From Streptomyces asoensis (GTDB taxonomy: Bacteria > Actinomycetota > Actinomycetes > Streptomycetales > Streptomycetaceae): DNA of 64,000 bases. The notes below the pieces were generated by a model. The model had not been told where the DNA came from. It saw nothing but the letters and a program-made list of their open reading frames with translations, and searched no databases. Positions 61,407 through 64,000 of this stretch are shown one piece after another. Numbering within the stretch: the stretch's first letter is position 1; each line of letters opens with the position of its first letter. Location of the stretch: the NCBI RefSeq assembly GCF_013085465.1, contig NZ_CP049838.1:2108001-2172000 (forward strand), written 5' to 3'. Position numbers and translations under genes: made by a program.

Positions 61407-62455
61407 GTCAGTCCCTCTCCCTTGGCCTCGTACGTTCCCGACGCTACCGCGAGCAGTCGGGAGGCCTTCAGCTCGGTCTCCTCCCACTCGGCCTCGGGGT
61501 CCGAGCCCCAGGTGATGCCCGCGCCGGTGCCGAAGCGCAGCACGGCCGAGCCTCCGGGGGCGCGGTCGATCCAGAAGGTGCGGATGCCGACGGCCAGCTC
61601 GCCGGTCCCCCGGTCGGCGTCGACCCAGCCGATGCCACCGCAGTACGGGCCGCGCGGTGCCGTCTCCAGCGCGTCGATGATCCGCAGGGCGCTGGACTTG
61701 GGGGCGCCGGTGACCGAGCCGGGCGGGAAGGCCGCGTCGAGCAGCTCCGGCCAGCCGGCGCCGTCGCGCAGATCGCCGCGGACCGTGGACACGAGGTGGA
61801 CCAGACCCGGGTGCTTCTCGACGGCGCACAGGTCGGGGACGGTCACGCTGCCGGTGGCGCAGACCTGACCGAGGTCGTTGCGGACGAGGTCCACGATCAT
61901 CACGTTCTCGGCGTAGTCCTTCTCCAGGAGGTCCGCCTCGGTGCGTCCGGTGCCCTTGATGGGCCCGGACTCGACAACCCGGCCGTCTCGGCGCAGGAAG
62001 AGCTCGGGCGACGCGGTGGCCGTCTCTATGCCGTGCGCCGGGAGACGAATCGTTCCTGCGTACGGCGCCGGGTTGCCCCGGGCCAGCAGGGCGGTCAGCG
62101 CGTCCACGTCGGCGTCGGACGCGACCGGCGCGGTCAGGACTCGGCAGAGGTTGGCCTGGTAGACCTGGCCGGCCGCGATGTGCTCCCGGATGCGGCGCAC
62201 GCCCGTCGTGTACGCGGCGCGGTCGAGGGACGACGTCCAGTCACCGACCGAGGGCCCTCGCCACGCCCCTGGCACGGGAGCGGGCACCGGCTCCTCGCGT
62301 ACGTCGGCGAAGCGCGCGCAGACCGGACGGCCCTCGAAGTCGGCGCAGACGGCCCAGAAGCCGGCGGCGTCGAGGGCCGCGGGATCGCTGGTCACGTCGA
62401 GGAGGCCGGTGGCGACACGGGTGCCGAAACGGGCGAGAGGAGGGAGGTCGAGCAC
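61403..62455 (-). CDS. pabB: aminodeoxychorismate synthase component I
   Basis: 350 residues if the GTG at 62455 is used; another GTG 8 codons upstream is possible. The GPIKGTGRT motif carries the Lys typical of PabB (anthranilate synthase has PIAGT), with the glycine-rich GSVTGAPK and ITWGSDPEAEWEE regions. Uses chorismate from aroC. No glutaminase (PabA) is next to it, so that partner must be elsewhere. Confidence 0.9.
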   Translation of the reverse strand: MLDLPPLARFGTRVATGLLDVTSDPAALDAAGFWAVCADFEGRPVCARFADVREEPVPAPVPGAWRGPSVGDWTSSLDRAAYTTGVRRIREHIAAGQVYQANLCRVLTAPVASDADVDALTALLARGNPAPYAGTIRLPAHGIETATASPELFLRRDGRVVESGPIKGTGRTEADLLEKDYAENVMIVDLVRNDLGQVCATGSVTVPDLCAVEKHPGLVHLVSTVRGDLRDGAGWPELLDAAFPPGSVTGAPKSSALRIIDALETAPRGPYCGGIGWVDADRGTGELAVGIRTFWIDRAPGGSAVLRFGTGAGITWGSDPEAEWEETELKASRLLAVASGTYEAKGEGLT

Positions 62456-62575
62456 GTGGTCGAGTGTATGGCGGGTCACTCGAGAGGTGGGCCGGGCATG
62501 TCCCGCATGTCCCGGCCGGGGGCCCTGACCAGGTCCGCGAGCAGACACAGCGCAGCACGCTGCACAAACGCGTTT

Positions 62576-62603
62576 TTGTACTGGCCCGGGAATCCGCTAG
62601 AGT
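62576..62603 (+). promoter_or_regulatory. candidate promoter of the tRNA cluster
   Basis: TTGTAC (62576-62581) and TAGAGT (62598-62603) with a 16-nt spacer match a housekeeping promoter, about 40 nt before tRNA-Gly. Confidence 0.55.
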
Positions 62604-62644
62604 TCAACACGTCGCCGGGACGCGAGAGCCGACCGAAACGACAT

Positions 62645-62717
62645 GCGGACGTAGCTCAGTTGGTAGAGCGCAACCTTGCCAAGGTTGAGGTCGCCAGTTC
62701 GAACCTGGTCGTCCGCT
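62645..62717 (+). tRNA. tRNA-Gly (anticodon GCC)
   Basis: 73 nt. Acceptor GCGGACG/CGTCCGC, D arm GCTCAGTTGGTAGAGC, anticodon loop TTGCCAA, T loop TTCGAAC. First of five tRNA genes on this transcript. Confidence 0.97.
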
Positions 62718-62763
62718 CGCAGGAAGCAGGAAGAGGGGGATCATCCCGAACCCCCGCACTCCT

Positions 62764-62834
62764 GGTGGAGTGGCCGAGAGGCGAGGCAACGGCCTGCAAA
62801 GCCGTCTACACGGGTTCAAATCCCGTCTCCACCT
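62764..62834 (+). tRNA. tRNA-Cys (anticodon GCA)
   Basis: 71 nt. Acceptor GGTGGAG/CTCCACC with discriminator T, as expected for cysteine. The anticodon loop CTGCAAA reads TGC/TGT. T arm GGGTTCAAATCCC. Confidence 0.95.
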
Positions 62835-62838
62835 CCAA

Positions 62839-62910
62839 GGACGATTAGCTCAGCGGGAGAGCGCTTCCCTGACACGGAAGAGGTCACTGGTTCAATCCCA
62901 GTATCGTCCA
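62839..62910 (+). tRNA. tRNA-Val (anticodon GAC), copy 1
   Basis: 72 nt. Acceptor GGACGAT/ATCGTCC; anticodon loop CTGACAC reads GTC/GTT. It starts 4 nt after the Cys tRNA. Confidence 0.97.
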
Positions 62911-62936
62911 CTGGATCTGCTCGAAGATCCGAACCC

Positions 62937-63008
62937 GCGCGATTAGCTCAGCGGGAGAGCGCTTCCCTGACACGGAAGAGGTCACTGGTTCAATCCCAGT
63001 ATCGCGCA
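62937..63008 (+). tRNA. tRNA-Val (anticodon GAC), copy 2 with variant acceptor
   Basis: 72 nt. Same body as copy 1 but acceptor GCGCGAT/ATCGCGC, so both arms changed together at two pairs and base pairing is kept. Confidence 0.95.
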
Positions 63009-63043
63009 CGCATCGCACACGCCCCCTCGGGTCGTGATCCCGA

Positions 63044-63115
63044 GGACGATTAGCTCAGCGGGAGAGCGCTTCCCTGACACGGAAGAGGTCACTGGTTCAA
63101 TCCCAGTATCGTCCA
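63044..63115 (+). tRNA. tRNA-Val (anticodon GAC), copy 3
   Basis: 72 nt, identical to copy 1 (GGACGAT/ATCGTCC). Last gene of the cluster. Confidence 0.97.
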
Positions 63116-63124
63116 CACACCAAG

Positions 63125-63154
63125 AGCCCCCGGCCGCCTTCGCGGTCGGGGGCT
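63125..63154. terminator. terminator of the tRNA cluster
   Basis: AGCCCCCGGCCGC pairs with GCGGTCGGGGGCT (one G-U pair), with a short loop and TTCTT following. Begins 10 nt after the last tRNA and 17 nt before the stop of the convergent zinc-ribbon gene. Confidence 0.85.
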
Positions 63155-63170
63155 TCTTGTCGGTGCCGGT

Positions 63171-63476
63171 TCAGCTGGAGAACAACATCCGGCCGAAGCC
63201 CTTCTGGCGGTGGTGCCCGCCGTGGTGGCCGCCGTAGTGACCGCCGCCCTGCGGAGCACCCCAGGCGGGCGCGGCCGGGGCGACAGGGGCAGCCGGGTAC
63301 GCCTGCGGGGCGGCCGGGGGCGGCGGGCCCGGCTGGGACCACTGGGACTCCAGGCGGGTCAGCGCCTCCAGCTCGCCGTAGTCGAGGAAGATCCCGCGGC
63401 AGTTGCTGCACTGTTCGATCTGGACGCCGTTGCGGTTGTACGTGTGCATTTGAGCGTGACACTTCGGGCACTGCAT
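63171..63476 (-). CDS. TFIIB-type zinc-ribbon protein
   Basis: 101 residues from the ATG at 63476; a longer frame from 63533 has no zinc motif in its extension. N-terminal zf-TFIIB: MQCPKCHAQM and CSNCRGIFLDYGELE; the rest is a Pro/Ala/Gly/His-rich tail (GGHYGGHHGGHH). Small zinc-ribbon proteins of this type are common in actinobacteria; role unknown. Confidence 0.88.
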   Translation of the reverse strand: MQCPKCHAQMHTYNRNGVQIEQCSNCRGIFLDYGELEALTRLESQWSQPGPPPPAAPQAYPAAPVAPAAPAWGAPQGGGHYGGHHGGHHRQKGFGRMLFSS

Positions 63477-63557
63477 GGTTCGGCTCAACTCCTCGCCGGT
63501 CGGTGCTGTTTCGCGTACCGCCAGGACAGACACTGTCCGGCTGCGGTCGGTTGCACC

Positions 63558-64000
63558 CTACTTCGCCCGGCCGGCCGTCAACTGCGGGGGGACGGAACCC
63601 ATTCGGGCACAGGCGTCGACCAGGCACTGTTCGACCTCGTCCAACACCCGCCCCTCAGCGAGCGACTTCGTGACAGAACGTGCCGCGGTCTGCACGGTGA
63701 GTGCGCGCGCCGGGACGTCGAGGGCGGCCCAGGGGTCGCCGTCCCCGGGGACGGCGGGGCCGCCCTCCGCGCGGTAGGCGGCGAGGAAGCGGGTCCACTC
63801 GTCGGGCGGGAGCAGACCGCAGGCGTACCAGGCGGCGGGGCGGGCGAGATCCCAGGCCGGAACGCCGACGCCGAGATCGTCGACGTCGATCAGGCGCCAG
63901 GGCCCGTCGGGTGCCGGATGGCGGACGAGCTGGCCGAGGTGGAGGTCGCCGTGGCAGAGCGTGATGGTGTCGGGCATGGGGGCTTCGGCGCGGGCCCAGG
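63558..64000 (-). CDS. APH-like phosphotransferase, N-terminus cut off
   Basis: About 147 residues of the C-terminal part; the frame stays open past the right edge. The catalytic loop is CHGDLHLGQL (Asn of the usual HGDLHxxN replaced by Gln) and the metal Asp lies in LIDVDDLGVG, followed by PAWDLARPAAW. HGDLHLGQ is also seen in maltokinase-type members of this superfamily, so the substrate may be a sugar or drug. Truncated; start unseen. Confidence 0.85.
   Translation of the reverse strand, partial: WARAEAPMPDTITLCHGDLHLGQLVRHPAPDGPWRLIDVDDLGVGVPAWDLARPAAWYACGLLPPDEWTRFLAAYRAEGGPAVPGDGDPWAALDVPARALTVQTAARSVTKSLAEGRVLDEVEQCLVDACARMGSVPPQLTAGRAK

Noticed and set aside
62456..62548. N-terminal extension of pabB
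   Set aside because: The translation between 62548 and 62479 is Gly/Arg/Pro-rich with no PabB similarity.

Overview
This is a high-GC chromosomal window with strong third-position GC bias and frequent GTG/TTG starts. Gene content and order point to a Streptomyces chromosome: ssgB, which belongs to sporulating actinomycetes, a long relA, phosphatidylinositol mannoside (PIM) genes and many actinobacteria-only membrane proteins. The left three quarters look like conserved core chromosome; only about 45.6-56.0 kb looks accessory.

Left block (1-14.8 kb, almost all minus strand). A truncated M24 peptidase homologue is followed by a P-loop ATPase and the shikimate genes aroB-aroK-aroC-aroE. aroBKC are chained by 4-nt ATGA overlaps. 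Next come mltG, ruvX, alaS, two small membrane proteins, rpsD, rarA and a VKOR-family quinone reductase.

Middle block (15-34.8 kb). hisS and a metallo-beta-lactamase-fold hydrolase are followed by a divergent cyclophilin and a DUF349 coiled-coil gene. A 16-bp perfect hairpin separates these from relA. A long minus-strand series follows: apt-secF-secD-yajC (protein export), ruvB-ruvA-ruvC (Holliday junction resolution), a YebC regulator, pdxT-pdxS (pyridoxal phosphate), a LemA-like protein, then pimA, a PIM acyltransferase and pgsA (phosphatidylinositol lipids, overlapping stop/start codons).

35-45.5 kb: an EF-G-like GTPase with a rewritten G4 motif, a membrane protein, a HIT protein, a potassium channel and thrS. 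Then comes a tightly coupled two-gene module: a DUF4365 protein with nuclease-like residues plus an unrecognised 411-residue protein. It lies divergent from a DEDDh exonuclease. This is the best candidate here for an undescribed nucleic-acid-handling system.

45.5-56 kb: two identical tRNA-Val(CAC) genes bracket a segment with a SRPBCC protein, a very large membrane protein and a pectin-type catabolic cluster. The cluster has a PL26/YetA-like secreted exo-rhamnogalacturonan lyase homologue, a YesL-like membrane protein, two CUT1 permeases and a Tat lipoprotein binding protein, with no ATPase gene. LacI-type palindromes precede the binding-protein gene. A gene-free stretch with a 31-bp tandem repeat ends the segment.

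56-64 kb: a PGPGW membrane protein divergent from ssgB, a CGNR zinc-finger regulator, small membrane proteins, a DsbA-like oxidoreductase, a double GNAT acetyltransferase, pabC-pabB (folate), a five-gene tRNA cluster (Gly, Cys, three Val-GAC), a TFIIB-type zinc-ribbon protein and a truncated phosphotransferase.
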